From: Rhabditoides inermis
Taxonomy: Eukaryota; Nematoda; Chromadorea; Rhabditida; Rhabditidae
Direction: 5' to 3'
DNA: 64,000 nt
NCBI GenBank assembly: GCA_963966185.1
Contig: CAWZYM010000026.1
Coordinates: 124,001 to 188,000 of the forward strand
Position 1 is the stretch's first letter; each line of letters begins with the position of its first letter. The notes beneath the pieces were generated by a model. It did no database searches. It was given only the letters and a program-made list of their open reading frames with translations, and was not told where the DNA came from. A program made the position numbers and the translations under genes. This document shows positions 1 to 12,665 of this stretch, piece after piece.

Positions 1-985
1 GAGAGGTGACGAAGACTGATAGATCCTCTCATTCGAGGGCAAAGTTATGATGAAACTCGAGTATTCCCTAAGGCGCCAAGTTTGATTACCAGCCGGGCCG
101 CCAGGAATCGTGCGAGAGGCAGGGGGTAGAAATAGAGAGGTGAGGAAGACTGATAGATCCTCTCATTCGAGGGCAAAGTTATGATGAAACTCGAGTATTC
201 CCTAAGGCGCAAAGTTTGATTACCAGCCGGGCCGCCAGGAATCGTGCGAGAGGCAGGAGGTAGAAAGAGAGAGGTGTGCAAGACTGATAGATCCTCTCAT
301 TCGAGGGCAAAGTTATGATGAAACTCGAGTATTCCCTAAGGCGCCAAGTTTGATTACCAGCCGGGCCGCCAGGAATCGTGCGAGAGGCAGGGGGTAGAAA
401 GAGAGAGGTGAGGAAGACTGATAGATCCTCTCATTCGAGGGCAAAGTTATGATGAAACTCGAGTATTCCCTAAGGCGCAAAGTTTGATTACCAGCCGGGC
501 CGCCAGGAATCGTGCGAGAGGCAGGGGGTAGAAAGAGAGAGGTGTGCAAGACTGATAGATCCTCTCATTCGAGGGCAAAGTTATGATGAAACTCGAGTAT
601 TCCCTAAGGCGCCAAGTTTGATTACCAGCCGGGCCGCCAGGAATCGTGCGAGAGGCAGGGGGTAGAAAGAGAGAGGTGAGGAAGACTGATAGATCCTCTC
701 ATTCGAGGGCAAAGTTATGATGAAACTCGAGTATTCCCTAAGGCGCCAAGTTTGATTACCAGCCGGGCCGCCAGGAATCGTGCGAGAGGCAGGGGGTAGA
801 AAGAGAGAGGTGACGAAGACTGATAGATCCTCTCATTCGAGGGCAAAGTTATGATGAAACTCGAGTATTCCCTAAGGCGCCAAGTTTGATTACCAGCCGG
901 GCCGCCAGGAATCGTGCGAGAGGCAGGGGGTAGAAAGAGAGAGGTGGGCAAGACTGATAGATCCTCTCTTTCGAGTGCAAAGATT
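1..985. repeat. 134-bp tandem repeat (satellite-like), about 7.3 copies
   Basis: Seven nearly identical 134-bp units start at 1, 135, 269, 403, 537, 671 and 805. An eighth begins at 939 and diverges after about 45 bases. Each unit starts GAGAGGTG and contains CCTCTCATTCGAGGGCAAAG, TATTCCCTAAGGCGC and CCAGCCGGGCCGCCAGG. Differences are single bases, for example GACGAAG, GAGGAAG and GTGCAAG near the unit start, so the array is young or homogenised. The array runs off the left edge, so its true length is unknown. Short minus-strand open frames recur only because the unit recurs. I see no gene in it. Confidence 0.95.
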
Positions 986-2323
986 CGATGGCAAAGGGAG
1001 AAGAGGTAGTGATGAGGAAAGATGATGGAAGAGTGGTGACTAGACGATAAGAGAAGAGGTAGGTGTGAGATGTACCGTGATGACTTGGTAGATCCTCGGA
1101 TGGGCAGAGAGTGAAGGCATGCGACCGCTCGGCAGGTGCGACAAAACAACGAATGCCCACTGGTCGCCGTCATTTCTTCACATCGAGACCAATCAGACCA
1201 ACTCACATTAGCATGCCCCGCCCCTCCAGTGAGAGAGGGGAATAATAGAAGAAAGAGAAAGGAAAAAAAAAGTAGCGGTCAGTCTCTTCGAAACACCCTT
1301 CGATACTGTCTTAGAAACGTCATCGAAACACGACCAAACAGCGTGTTTCGCGTTTTGTTGGAGGCTGTTTCGAAGAGACTGACCACACCTAAAGAAGGCA
1401 TGGTGAAAATACGACGTGCTATATTCTAGCTAACACCAACATGTGATTTGCGCCGGGTTTGCACTGTTTAGGCCCGCCCATTATCACCATGAGGACATGA
1501 GGAGGCCTATATGCGCGCGACTCCGACTGGTTTTCTGCCAAACAAAATGGGACAAACTTTCGTTCTCCAATTGAAATATCATTTTGTTAAAGAAGAGGAG
1601 TGCGGAATGGTGAAACGAAATGATCACTGTTGTCACACGTCAAAAAATGACGATACAAAGCTTCCGTACTTCGTGGCGGGACCAATTTTGAAAACAAATT
1701 CCCTTTGGAAACTCGTGTCAAATGGTGGAGTTTGTACCTCAACACGAAAAACTGACAAATTGCCTGATTTTCATGGTGATTTCATTTTATATCACATTTA
1801 TATTAAATAGTAGAATTTTTGTTTTGGTTTCAATTTGATCGCCATATCGATATTAACTATGTCGACTTCATGTTATTATTCCGCACACCTCTCCTTTAAC
1901 CGTGAAATGACTTGATTTTTACCAACAACGTGAATCGCCGTGACACATGGTTCACGAGCGTCACAACAAGAAAACAGTGGCAGGGAACACGGTGTTCCTG
2001 CCGCAGGAACAAGAAAAAGGGGCGGGGTCAACCGTTTTGATTGGTGGAGCTCATTTCTATGATGACCTGATTCCCGCGCGATCAACACACTCTCGCACTG
2101 AATAACCTGCGCGAGTGACGTCATTTTCTAGTGTTCCTGCGGCAGCCCTGCCACTTTTTTTGCTATGTGCGAGTTTTTATGAAATATACACATCATTCAA
2201 AATCGAGCGCCCTAGCTAACTACCGCATTTTGGGATATATAACTGCGAATCTGTGTGATGAGGTTTTGAGTTTCGTTTTTATTGTTTTTTCATCATTGTT
2301 TAATAATATTTCTATAATATATT
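986..2323. other. Intergenic DNA, no gene recognised
   Basis: It holds a foldback element (separate entry). An imperfect inverted repeat lies near 1980-2015, where GGAACACGGTGTTCC is followed by a second GTTCC/GGAAC pairing. A 99-codon open frame at 1511-1810 has unbiased codon use and no recognisable motif. The last 200 bases are AT-rich and could carry the promoter of the downstream gene. Confidence 0.5.
1277..1384. mobile_element. Small foldback element (MITE-like), 108 bp
   Basis: Perfect 19-bp inverted ends GGTCAGTCTCTTCGAAACA (1277-1295) and its complement (1366-1384) enclose 70 bases. A second, inner inverted repeat, CGAAACACG...CGTGTTTCG, lies inside. The whole segment can fold into a two-step hairpin. 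No target-site duplication is obvious, so calling it a MITE is inference from shape alone. Confidence 0.6.
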
Positions 2324-5300
2324 ATGATGTTGAGGATGCGTGCTTTGTCGGTGTGTGTTCGAGTGGATGGAGTGATGGACATGCGGCACTCGTCGCGAAT
2401 CGAAGTCGACTTTGCCACTCAGTCCGGCAAAATCATCGACGTACACGACGGAGAGTTCGATGAGGACTTCGACGAGACGGTGTGTCTGAGCGTTCTCGTC
2501 TTATAACATACGTGTTGTTTAGGATCGCTTCGACGACATTGTGTTCAGCTTCTCCGACGTGGTGAGCGTGGGATGGATCGGCTACTCCGAACACCGCATG
2601 AAAATGGTCATACAACAGGTATCGATTTATTCACATTAAAATCTTCATGAATGTTGTTTTGGAATGGCTCCAACAAGACGCTCGTCATCTCCACCGAGGA
2701 GCGGGACAGCGACGGCGACTCTGGAAGGTTGGAGTGTGTCCAACAGTTGCGCTAGTCTTTGGTTTAGCGAAATGGACGATGATGATTACGATCGCTACGA
2801 CCGATACGGTCGCTACGGTCGCCACGGTCGCCACCACTACGACGACGACCCGATGGAGGAGGCGGTGGACAAGGAACTACAAGTCGCCTACGCCATTCTC
2901 TCCACCCTCAACCAAAAGCCCGTCACGGTCGTTGAGAAAGGTATTTGTGTAATTGGCGTGTTCATTTTGTGTTTTGTTGCAGCGTCGTTCTCTACGCACA
3001 TCAAGTCTGTGATGAACGTGGGAAAGGTGAACGATGATCCGGTCAACAGCTGCGAGCTCAAGGTGCGCGTGCGTACATTACAAGTGACACACCCTGATTA
3101 TCTTAGTTGCCGTCGCACGCGCTGGCTGTGTGGCAGCAGTTCGGCGAGCTCAAGAACCAAGGTGTGTGCATGTGTCTTTTATTTACACTCAGCTTCCGGT
3201 GCCCAATATCAGCTAGCTGGGAGCTGGGAGCGGGAAGAGGCGAAGAGTGTTATGAGGGAGTGTGTTTCCGCGCTGCTATGTGTGCTCGTTGAGGCGTGTT
3301 GTGCGACGTGGAGCTGGTGTGCAGTGTGAATGGGGAGGAGGCGGAGCGTCTGCCCGCCCATCGCCTCATTCTCGCCGCCAACTCGCCCATCTTCAAGACC
3401 ATGTTCAGCGGCGGCATGGCCGAGACCAAGCAGTGTCAGTCAGGTCTCATCCTTCTTTCGTATTACGTCCTATTCTCCAGACGAGGTGCACGTGGAGCTG
3501 CGCGGAGACGTGGCGCGTGCGGTGCTCGAGTTCTGCTACACTGGTCGCGTGACAGTGGACGAGGATCTCGGCACGGACCTCCTCCTCGCTGCCGACATGT
3601 ATGGCATGGAGCAGCTCGCTGTGAGTCGCGCATATATGCACTGATTGAATCAGTCAAATTATATCGTTTTTTTCCGTATATTCGGTTGAGAATGATCACA
3701 AAATGTTCAAAACGACATAATTTACTTGATAAGATTCATTGTGAGGGTTTTAACATCTAATTGAAGATGAAGGTTCACTTAATAGGGCTCTTGTGTAACC
3801 ATTGAAAACTGTCGTCTTGCTGACCATATCATTTACTAGTATGGACGTAGATCGTAGATGTACAAAATCGCGCGAATAGTTATCCAATTCTCGATCAAGC
3901 GATCCTGACTTATGGCGTTCGCGTGGATCCGTCTAGATACGATGAGGTGCGGCCAATAGGAAACGACGTCCGCGCGTGATACGCATTGGCGAATTGATAG
4001 TGACTGTGTGTTGCTTATGATGTGGTGTGTGGCTGGCTGGAGTCTGCGGTGCGTGCGTGGAACGTGCTACATGTGTGGCTGGCTGCCGCCAGCACCCGCC
4101 GCCCTCACCTCGTCAACAAGTGCGCCGATGCCACCTACTACATGCTAACTGTAAGTGGCTGACCGATCGTTGCCTCAGACTTGATCGAGCTTGCAGTTCG
4201 GTGGTGATGCTGCGGCTCCATTGAATGATCAATTGGCGCAGTGCACTGCCAAGCAACTCACTGACATACTCACCGCTGGACTCGGCCAGAAGCTCTCCAA
4301 GGCCAAGGTGTGTTGGGCTAGTCTCTCTATTACTTATGAGCTGATTGTAGCTATCGGCAGTTGTTGATGCGTGGGCGACGGCGGCAGATGGGCGGGAGAG
4401 CGACAAGACAGAGGTGCTCGCAACTGCCTCTCCTACATGCAGTCTGTTGTAGATGGTGTCGCTGCTGGGCCCGTGCGTCGTGGCTCCGTCGCGTGATGTG
4501 GAAGGAGTGGAGCGAGTGCTGCGAGACTCGCCCGATGTACCCCGCATGCGCCAGTGCTGCGAGGTAGCCATCTGCCCATCCTAACATCATTGTGATTGTT
4601 TTGTTTTTGTGATGCGATTACGATTCCAGGACCTGCTCCGTTTGATGGACCAGAAAGACAAGATCGATGTGATAACGATAGGCGATGATACGGAGGAGAA
4701 GGAGGAGGAGGAGGCGGCGGCGGATCCGTGCGGCGGGCCGAGTGCGCGGGGCGCCGTCACTCCCGCCAGCCTGTGTGCGCGCGGAATCCACCACAAACTC
4801 ATCGCCATGCTCTCTGTCAAGGTACACCCACATTCTTCCCACTGTGGCCATGTCTCGGTTCAGCTATGTTGAGTGTTTCAGGACGCGTCTCTGCAGACGT
4901 GGGCAGTGCGTGTGCTGGCGCAGATTGCACGCGAGTATCGCGTCACCGTCGACCCGTGTCTGGTGCGCTGCATCGAGGCCCTGCTCCTCTCTCCTCAGCC
5001 CGAACTCACCCACGCCACTGCCACTCTCCTCCACGCACTTTTCTATGTCGCCGACGGCGCTGCTAAGAGAGTCAGCTTCAAGACCCGCTCCGCCCTATCC
5101 GGTTTGTCATTTTGCGTTCCAAGAAAAACGTCCGGGTGTCGCGCGCTAGGATAGCGGGGGACGCGCGGGGTAATATCGGGTCGTCACGAGTGATCATTGC
5201 GCGACTCCCGGTATTCCCCCGCGCGACAATGCGATATTGCCGCGGTATTGTCGCGATATTGTCACGCACGTTTCTCACTATCGCTTCGCTTCCCATTCCT

Positions 5301-8300
5301 TTCCCCTTTCCATTCTTCATTCAAATTTAGCAAGAATAACAAAATGATTCATTATGTAATGCATTTGTAATACAATTCAATACAATCACCATCAGACACA
5401 TGGCAATAAAGGGTACCTATCACGACAACATGACAACTTCGACATGCAATAATGTGGATATGCTCTCTTATAATGCACATTGGAAATGAGATGGACACAT
5501 GATCTTGATACGTCCAGACGGCCTTCTGTGGGCTTGAGAGGGTAGGTGAGTACGATGCTTCTTCAGTTGGTTGTCGGTGTAGCTTGCATCGAGAGGCACG
5601 AGACTGGAGCATTCGTTCTGCAACACACGTAAGTGTAATCAATTCAATCAATACGATGCATACTCACCTTCGCAGGTTTCGCTCTAAATGGCTCGGTGGT
5701 AGTGGTAGGTAGAGATCCACTTAGCGGGACCAACTCACTGAAAACAGTTCGTATCAACATAAACTAAAAGATAATCTAATTGCATACCGTTACGTTTCAG
5801 CTTATTAGAAATGTAAATCATATTAGCATCTATGTACTTTGCAACTGGTTTGAGTGAAATTTGAATGAGGTAGTGATCCCAGTATAGTTGAGTACACATG
5901 TGACTACACAACATCAATCCACACAAAATTCACATTGGGGCTCTGAGTTAGCGATATGTACTCACAACCATTAGAAATATGAAGTGCAGCACGTCAGTGC
6001 GCGCGTTTGGCTTACCGCTCGGTGCGGCTGGTACGTGGGAGAGCGTCTACATGATCCGTTCGGTACGAGCAGTCCAGAGTCCTTGTGAACTAGGTGGAGA
6101 AGACTGGTGATCTGCAACGCACAACTGACAACATGAGAACAAATCATGACGGGAGTTCTTACTCAATATACACGAAAGCTTGTTCGGACCTCTGCGCTTT
6201 CTCTTACGTTTTTTTTTGAAGCGCCTCTATCAACCTTCTAACATCGCCATATCGCTGGTATTGAAATTCGTTATGGTTGAACGCTCGGGTTTCAGTCTAT
6301 ACGATAGACTCTATGCGTGAGACGAGCCGCAGAAATCCGAACAAGCGTTCGGTGCTACCGGGTAGCCCCATGAAAGAATTACTCGCCTAGTTACGGCTAC
6401 GGTAGTTGTGACAGGAAGATTGTAATATCAGAAATTGCACGAAAAGTATGAAATGGCTATATCACTGGAATATACAACCTACTATACAACCTACTTACAC
6501 TTTTGCCTTCGTAGCGATTCACCCACGTAAGGTCAGGAAAACACACCTACATACAATAACACGAAACAAATCAACAAACAATATAAAAACTGAAAACATC
6601 AATAACAAAATAATGCGAACCGGTAGTGATTGCGCGAAAAAGAGACGCCAAGTTCAAATAATTGTTTCCCGCCGAATTGAGTTCTAATTGTCACGCGCGA
6701 CAATTGCGCGACTCCCGATATTGTCGCGATTTTCTATTGCCCCGCGTTTCACCCGGTATTGCCCCGCGTGAGTCCCGGGAACGGCGTATTGCCGCGCGCG
6801 ACACCCGATGATTTTGTCTGAGTTTATTATGGTATGATAATCACAATTTACTAATATTTTGAGGTGAGTGCGCGTCTCGTCTGCTGGCGCTGATCTCGAC
6901 TGCGGACGCGGGAGACAAGGCGCGCATCGATCTTCTTGTCCAAGTGGTAGTGCACATGTGTATGTGTGTGTGCATATGCACCCACCTCTTGTTCAGACGG
7001 ACTGCGCTCTGGAGAAGCTGCCGGCGGGGTCGATGGAAGCGCTGCTGAGTGTGTTCTCGCATGAGCAGGAGAGTGTGCGCCGCATGTGCTGCCGCGCACT
7101 CGCCATCCCATCCCTCACTGCACTCATGGTCGACGAGCAGCAGAGGTGGGGGGGGGGGGAGCGGGGATGGGTGTGAAGGGCGTGCGTGTTGAGGGCGCGC
7201 GCGGTGGCGGCAGCGTCGCAGTGCCTCGGCCAGCCGCAGCTCGCCCGAGTCGCCGTCGACGCCCTCGCTCATCTCACACAGGTCTGTCTCCCACCCCCCC
7301 CCCCCTCCCCCACTCTGCAGACCTGGCCGTGTCGCGTATTCGTGGGCGCTGCCGACGGAGGCATCTTCCCGCAGCTCGCGTCTCTCATGCAGTCCCTGCT
7401 CGCCAGTCCCCAGCCGAGTCTCGATGACAAGTGGACGCTCGTCGGGCAAGTCTGACTCGCACAGCGCCTCTAATCGGTCTACTCGCTCAGTTGCTGTCGC
7501 GCGGTGTGTCCGTTCCTGCTGCCGCAGAGTGGATCACTGCTACCGAGGGATCAGCTGGAGACTATCTTCATCGAACACGGCCTCATCGGCAGCATCATCC
7601 AGGTCTTGCACAAGGTGAGTGTTGATTCACTTCAAGCCTTTACTATATTTGTGAAACTGTCCAGTCAATATCTCTTGTTCAGTGTCTGCTGTTCGACCGC
7701 CGCCCGCCGCCTCGCTTCGCCGACTCTGCCTCGTGGACTGCCTACCAGGCACTGCGCAACCCTCCCCCTCCGCCCGTCGTGTGGGAGTGGCAGGTGGTGG
7801 ACGCGATGCTGCGGCTCGACGAGCGCTCCAAGAGCACGGACGGCGTGCGCGGCGTCGTCTGGACGCCCCTCCTCCTCCACGCTGACGTCATCACGCCCCT
7901 CGTCGCATTCCTGCACAGACAGCATGTGGTGGGTGGAGAGAGAGAGAGAGAGAGAGAAGGTATGTGATTGGTTGTCAGGTGGAGGATCGGATGACCCCCA
8001 CTGGACACACGCTCGTCGGCTGTCTGCGCACCATGGCCAGTATGTGTGTGGGGTAAGTCAGTTTCGTCCCATTTATCATGGTACCGGGAATGAGATTAGG
8101 ATGGAATTGGTTTCAGCAGTCCCTCGGAAGGGGCGGCGATGCGAGAGAAGCTGGTGTCGACGAGTGCCCTTCCCCTGCTACAGTCGATCGCCGCCCGCAA
8201 TCTCAACACCGGAAGGAGACTCGGATATGACGTGCTGCTCCGTGAGCAGTGCCACAGGTACGAGTCTACTCTCCCTCTCTCTCTCTCTCTCTCATCATTC

Positions 8301-8380
8301 TCATCTCTAGGGTTCTGGACATGTTCGGAATGTCTCGCAAAGCAGGCGCGGCTGTGAAGAGGAGGAGGCTCGGACAGTGA
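2324..8380 (+). CDS. BTB/POZ-domain protein with alpha-helical (ARM/HEAT-like) repeat region
   Basis: A multi-exon gene (about 18 exons) ending at TGA 8378-8380. The N-terminal exons hold acidic sequence and a DYDRYDRYGRYGRHGRHHY stretch near 2775-2850. A BTB domain follows: DVELVCSVNGEEAERLPAHR, LILAANSPIFKTMFSGGMAE (3300-3435), then VLEFCYTGRV and LLLAADMYGME (3481-3620). BTB domains mediate dimerisation and often recruit CUL3. The remaining exons (about 4090-8380) are leucine/alanine-rich helices such as DASLQTWAVRVLAQIAREYR, CCRALAIPSLTAL and AVAAASQCLGQPQLARVAVD, which look like ARM/HEAT repeats. The protein ends in a basic tail, AAVKRRRLGQ, that could be a nuclear signal. The intron at about 5101-6865 is inflated by a transposon-like insertion. 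One donor at about 7441 appears to be GC rather than GT. The start is uncertain: ATG 2324 or the in-frame ATG 2372. BTB assignment is firm; repeat class and function are inference. Confidence 0.75.
5133..6807. mobile_element. TIR-bounded insertion in the BTB-gene intron (1.67 kb)
   Basis: The 14-bp terminal repeats CGGGTGTCGCGCGC (5133-5146) and GCGCGCGACACCCG (6794-6807) are exact inverse complements. Just inside both ends are related GC-rich blocks built from CGCGCGACAAT, GCGCGACTCCCG and ATATTGTCGCG (5190-5275 and 6690-6760). The element fills nearly the whole intron. I see no transposase, so it would be non-autonomous. No clear target-site duplication flanks it. Confidence 0.55.
5468..6111 (-). 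CDS. Possible nested three-exon gene inside the insertion (weak)
   Basis: On the minus strand three open segments with splice-like borders join in phase 0: 6111-6016 (32 codons, starts ITSLLHLVHKDSGLLVP), 5733-5668 (22 codons, starts LVPLSGSLPTTTTEPF) and 5617-5468 (49 codons plus TAA, contains SSLVPLDASYTDN). Acceptors read TTGCAG, CAGTGAG and TTGCAG; donors read GTAAGC and GTGAGT. Each segment carries an LVP motif followed two or three residues later by a serine, hinting at exon duplication. No start exon could be fixed. Codon use is not strongly biased and nothing matches a family I know, so these may be chance open frames. Confidence 0.2.
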
Positions 8381-8812
8381 TACCAAGGACAAGGAAGATG
8401 GTTATTTGTTGTTGTCTATTATGTATACTTTGTTGTAACATGATATGGAAATGTACATACATTATTGTTGTTGATTTTATTTGTTGACTTTTTGTGAAGT
8501 AAATTGTTTCTGGATAGTATTTATTGAATTTCATTGAAATCGTATCCCTAACAAGGCATGTTAAATTCTTCTTATATGGTAATCGTGGGCTTTGTGGTAG
8601 GTATCCTTGCGGTTTGATTGAAAAAATCAAATAAATATTTATTAAAGCTGCGCTGAGTCGCACAATCAAATAGAAGTCCATCACATAACAATGTCACAAT
8701 ATAGTCGCTATATCATCGGAAGCAGAGTGTTGAGCAGAGTAGAGCAGGCGTCTCTCACCAAGGCAGTGTGTAAGCTCTCTCAGACAGTGGAAATGTACGG
8801 TAGACGGCAGGC
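8381..8812. other. Convergent intergenic region
   Basis: AT-rich DNA between two convergent stop codons, presumably the 3' UTRs of both neighbours. AATAAA-like motifs occur near 8630-8645 on the plus strand. No gene seen. Confidence 0.5.
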
Positions 8813-9824
8813 TACCACATGGAAACACCGTTCAACCACGCCATCACAAAGTCGATAATGTACAGAATGACGTTGATGAAGAGCAGAATCTGTAGAAACG
8901 TGGGTTAGTTTCCCTCTCCCTCTCCCTCTCCCTCTCCCTCTCCCTCTCCCTCTCCCTCTCCCTCTCCCTCTCCCTCTCCCTCTCCCTCTCCCTCTCCCTC
9001 TCCCTCTCCCTCTCCCTCTCCCTCTCCCTCTCCCTCTCCCTCTCCCTCTCCCTCTCCCTCTCCCTCTCCCTCTCCCTCTCCCTCTCCCTCTCCCTCTCCC
9101 TCTCCCTCTCCCTCTCCCTCTCCCTCTCCCTCTCCCTCTCCCTCTCCCTCTCCCTCTCCCTCTCCCTCTCCCTCTCCCTCTCCCTCTCCCTCTCCCTCTC
9201 CCTCTCCCTCTCCCTCTCCCTCTCCCTCTCCCTCTCCCTCTCCCTCTCCCTCTCCCTCTCCCTCTCCCTCTCCCTCTCCCTCTCCCTCTCCCTCTCCCTC
9301 TCCCTCTCCCTCTCCCTCTCCCTCTCCCTCTCCCTCTCCCTCTCCCTCTCCCTCTCCCTCTCCCTCTCCCTCTCCCTCTCCCTCTCCTCTCCCTCTCCCT
9401 CTCCCTCTCCCTCTCCCTCTCCCTCTCCCTCTCCCTCTCCCTCTCCCTCTCCCTCTCCCTCTCCCTCTCCCTCTCCCTCTCCCTCTCCCTCTCCCTCTCC
9501 CTCTCCCTCTCCCTCTCCCTCTCCCTCTCCCTCTCCCTCTCCCTCTCCCTCTCCCTCTCTCCCCCCTCTCTCTCTCCCACTCACTGTGGCAATGATCCAT
9601 TCTGCTCTGTGGCACACGAGATTGATCTTGGCTCCGTTCGGAGGATAGCACGCGGCGAAATACGCCTGAAATCCGATTATTCAAGTTTTTTTTAAATTAT
9701 TGTAATGTAATGTAAGATAAACAATACGCTGCAAAAAATAATAAAGCATTACCTCTATAAACGCTGCTAGCAGCATACAGAAGGCGGCTAGTGCGGATAT
9801 GTGAGCGTCCTGAAAAGATGTGCG

Positions 9825-9882
<58 letters not shown>

Positions 9883-10285
9883 CGAGAGAACGAGGGGGGT
9901 GAGAGAAGGAAAAGAGAGAAAGAGAGAAAGAGAGAAAGAGAGAAAGAGAGAAAGAGAGAGAGAGAGAGGGGGGGAGGGGGAGTGAGAGAGAGCGAGAGAA
10001 GAGAGGGGGGGGGGAGAGAGGAAGACTCACAAGTCGCCTCCACCACGAGTAGCTCTTGTAGGCCATCCAGCAGGTGGCGAGCATGATGACTGTGAATATG
10101 GAGAACGTACCCACTATGCCCACGACCGCGCCCTGCCACTCCGTCTGCAACACAGCCATAAATCAATATTAAATCAATAATGTACCTTTGTCTTGATGAC
10201 GAAGTCGTGGAATGAGGTGGCCCGCATCGGACCCAGCACGAGACCGAGGATCGCAGCACCGATGATCTGAATGAGTTGCACCTCT

Positions 10286-10320
<35 letters not shown>

Positions 10321-10365
10321 TCTCTCTCCCTCCCTCTCTCTCTCTATCCCTCTCCTCCCCCCCCC

Positions 10366-10401
<36 letters not shown>

Positions 10402-11025
10402 TTCTCTCTCACCAGTTGTGCCAGCTTGAGTGCTGCCCTGGCGAATAGGGGATAGCTGTGTCTCTGTTCCCTCCTTGCCATTGTCGATGGGGGATACGTG
10501 GCGTACGAGGGGGCGTAGTACGGTCTGTAACACAAGTCGTGCCTCACGTACTGTACGTGTTCTCATAACGTGAGTGTGTCAGTGTGCGCGAAGTACGAAA
10601 TACGACTTTTATGTTTTTTTTCTAGCGCCCCGCGTTATAAATTGTTCACGAAGTAGTGGTGTCATTCTGTCTTTGACCGACCGTAATCTCCTGAGCGTAG
10701 TCCCTGGCAGCGCCGTTCCGTACTCGTATGGCCGCATCTCCTCGGTCCGCGTCGCTCGCTTCCTGTACATAGGCTGCTGCTGCTTCCATCGACCCGTGAA
10801 CGCCTAGAAGGTATACGGTACTATACATTGACTACTGTGGAGAGTTGGATACGGCATGTGCATGGTTTGGAGTTGTGTGAGACGTACCGAGTAGTGTCTG
10901 TAGGCATCAGCACTGTATCCTCGTTGTTGTTGTGTCTGTTGTTGTCGCATGGTGGGGTGGCGAGAGCGACCTCGGTCCATAGTCGCTGTCTGAACAACAC
11001 GTTATTACTTCATCTGCGTAGAGAT

Positions 11026-11070
<45 letters not shown>

Positions 11071-12616
11071 CACAGCAGCCTGTGAGAAGTGTGTTCTTTC
11101 GGTGGCACTCCTCTCTTTCGGATAGGGTGATTTGTCGAATTTGTCGTCTTTTGTCCGCCCCGGCGCCGTTCTGAAAAAAGAGAGATCTCTAATGATCAAA
11201 CCACTCGATATATCTAAGCAAACTGATGAATGCAAAACACAGACACAAAAGGAAAGGAGCGCACCTGCTGCGTCTTTGTGGTGGACTAGGCTGGGGGTAG
11301 GCGCGATAGCCGGACGTCGCCCCTCCAGAAGGACCCGCGTACGCCTACAAAGATCACGTCTCGCTCTTCTCCCTCCCTTTCTCTCTCTCTCACCTGATTC
11401 AAATACCCTCCCTGATATGCTCCCGGCTGGGTCGCATCGAAATAGTTGTACGGATACCCTCCGTAAGCATACTGTCCATAGTACCCGGGATACTCGCCTG
11501 AATACAGTTCACTGGTAAAGGCAGTAACTTACAGTGTAATATCAATTCACTCATCAGTAGCGCGTACTGTACAAGTATACAGGTCAGTATCCCAATTCCA
11601 CCTACCGTATCCCTCGACGTAGGCGCCCTGTCCGTAGGGGTCGCCGTGCGGATAGCCCATGTACCACGCCGCGTTCACTGGCTCCTCGTAGAAATACGGG
11701 TCCTGAAGCGAAAACGTGAATCACTGATGTGAGAGTAGTACGTAGCGGTTAGTACAGAGGGGAAGCGGAATCATGGAGGGGTGTTCTGTGTGGGCCCTGT
11801 GCGTACAGGCACTAGAACACTGGGCGCAGCATGTGTGTGCGTATGCGGTCAGCACACGGCAAACACCGTCTGCGCCCTCTCGTCCAGCCACGCTCTCTCC
11901 CTGCTCTCGCGTCAGATGCTCGCTGATCAGCACACTCTCTCGCCCCCGGGGGTACTCGATTGAGCACTCGGCTCGAGCCTATTCGAGAGGGATAAGACAG
12001 AAGGAGGGAGGAGGGGGGAAGGGAAAGCAACTCGCTTGAGACACATGCACAGGCGGGAAAAGGACATAGATAGAGAAGGGTAGGTGGGAGTAGGAGGGCG
12101 GAAAGTCCGTTTCCAAAGAAAGCCAATTCACATATGAATGACTTGCAAAAGCTTTGAATTGAAAATCCCGCAAGCACGCGGAGCAAAAAATACTATTTTG
12201 ACGATCGAGCCTATTCGAGAGAGATAAGAACTATTTGGACCTGACAATGTTCCAGCACAAACATTGGCAGCGATTAAGTAAGGCCTTTAATAAGAAAATT
12301 TATATTGAATATACAATACACCGCAAATCTCAACGGCGTAGCTTCAGAAAAGCACATATTCGCGGCGCATCTCCTCACACATCTCACACTCGCCGAGAGA
12401 GCGCAGACTACGGAGAGAGATATGCAAATTCCATCAAGCGCAGATCTCACGACATCGCAATGCGAGATTTCGAGTGTGCGCGAGAGGGAGAGAGAGGGAG
12501 AGAGGACTGTATATTCATTCTCTGACTAGTTGTTCCAATACAAAACGCATTGCGGTATACAAATCAGAGGATTTGACAACAGGGGTGAGACGCGAGATAT
12601 GAGATAGTAGATTGAT

Positions 12617-12665
<49 letters not shown>

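Noticed and set aside
1..985. CRISPR-like repeat array
   Set aside because: The 134-bp units are tandem without unique spacers, and the DNA is eukaryotic.
1511..1810. A 99-codon plus-strand frame
   Set aside because: AT-rich with no coding bias. Neighbouring DNA gives no promoter or splice support.
8780..9684. Three minus-strand open frames of about 260 codons (Glu-Arg, Glu-Gly, Gly-Arg dipeptide proteins)
   Set aside because: They are translations of the CCCTCT array in an intron. The true exons at both ends use other frames.
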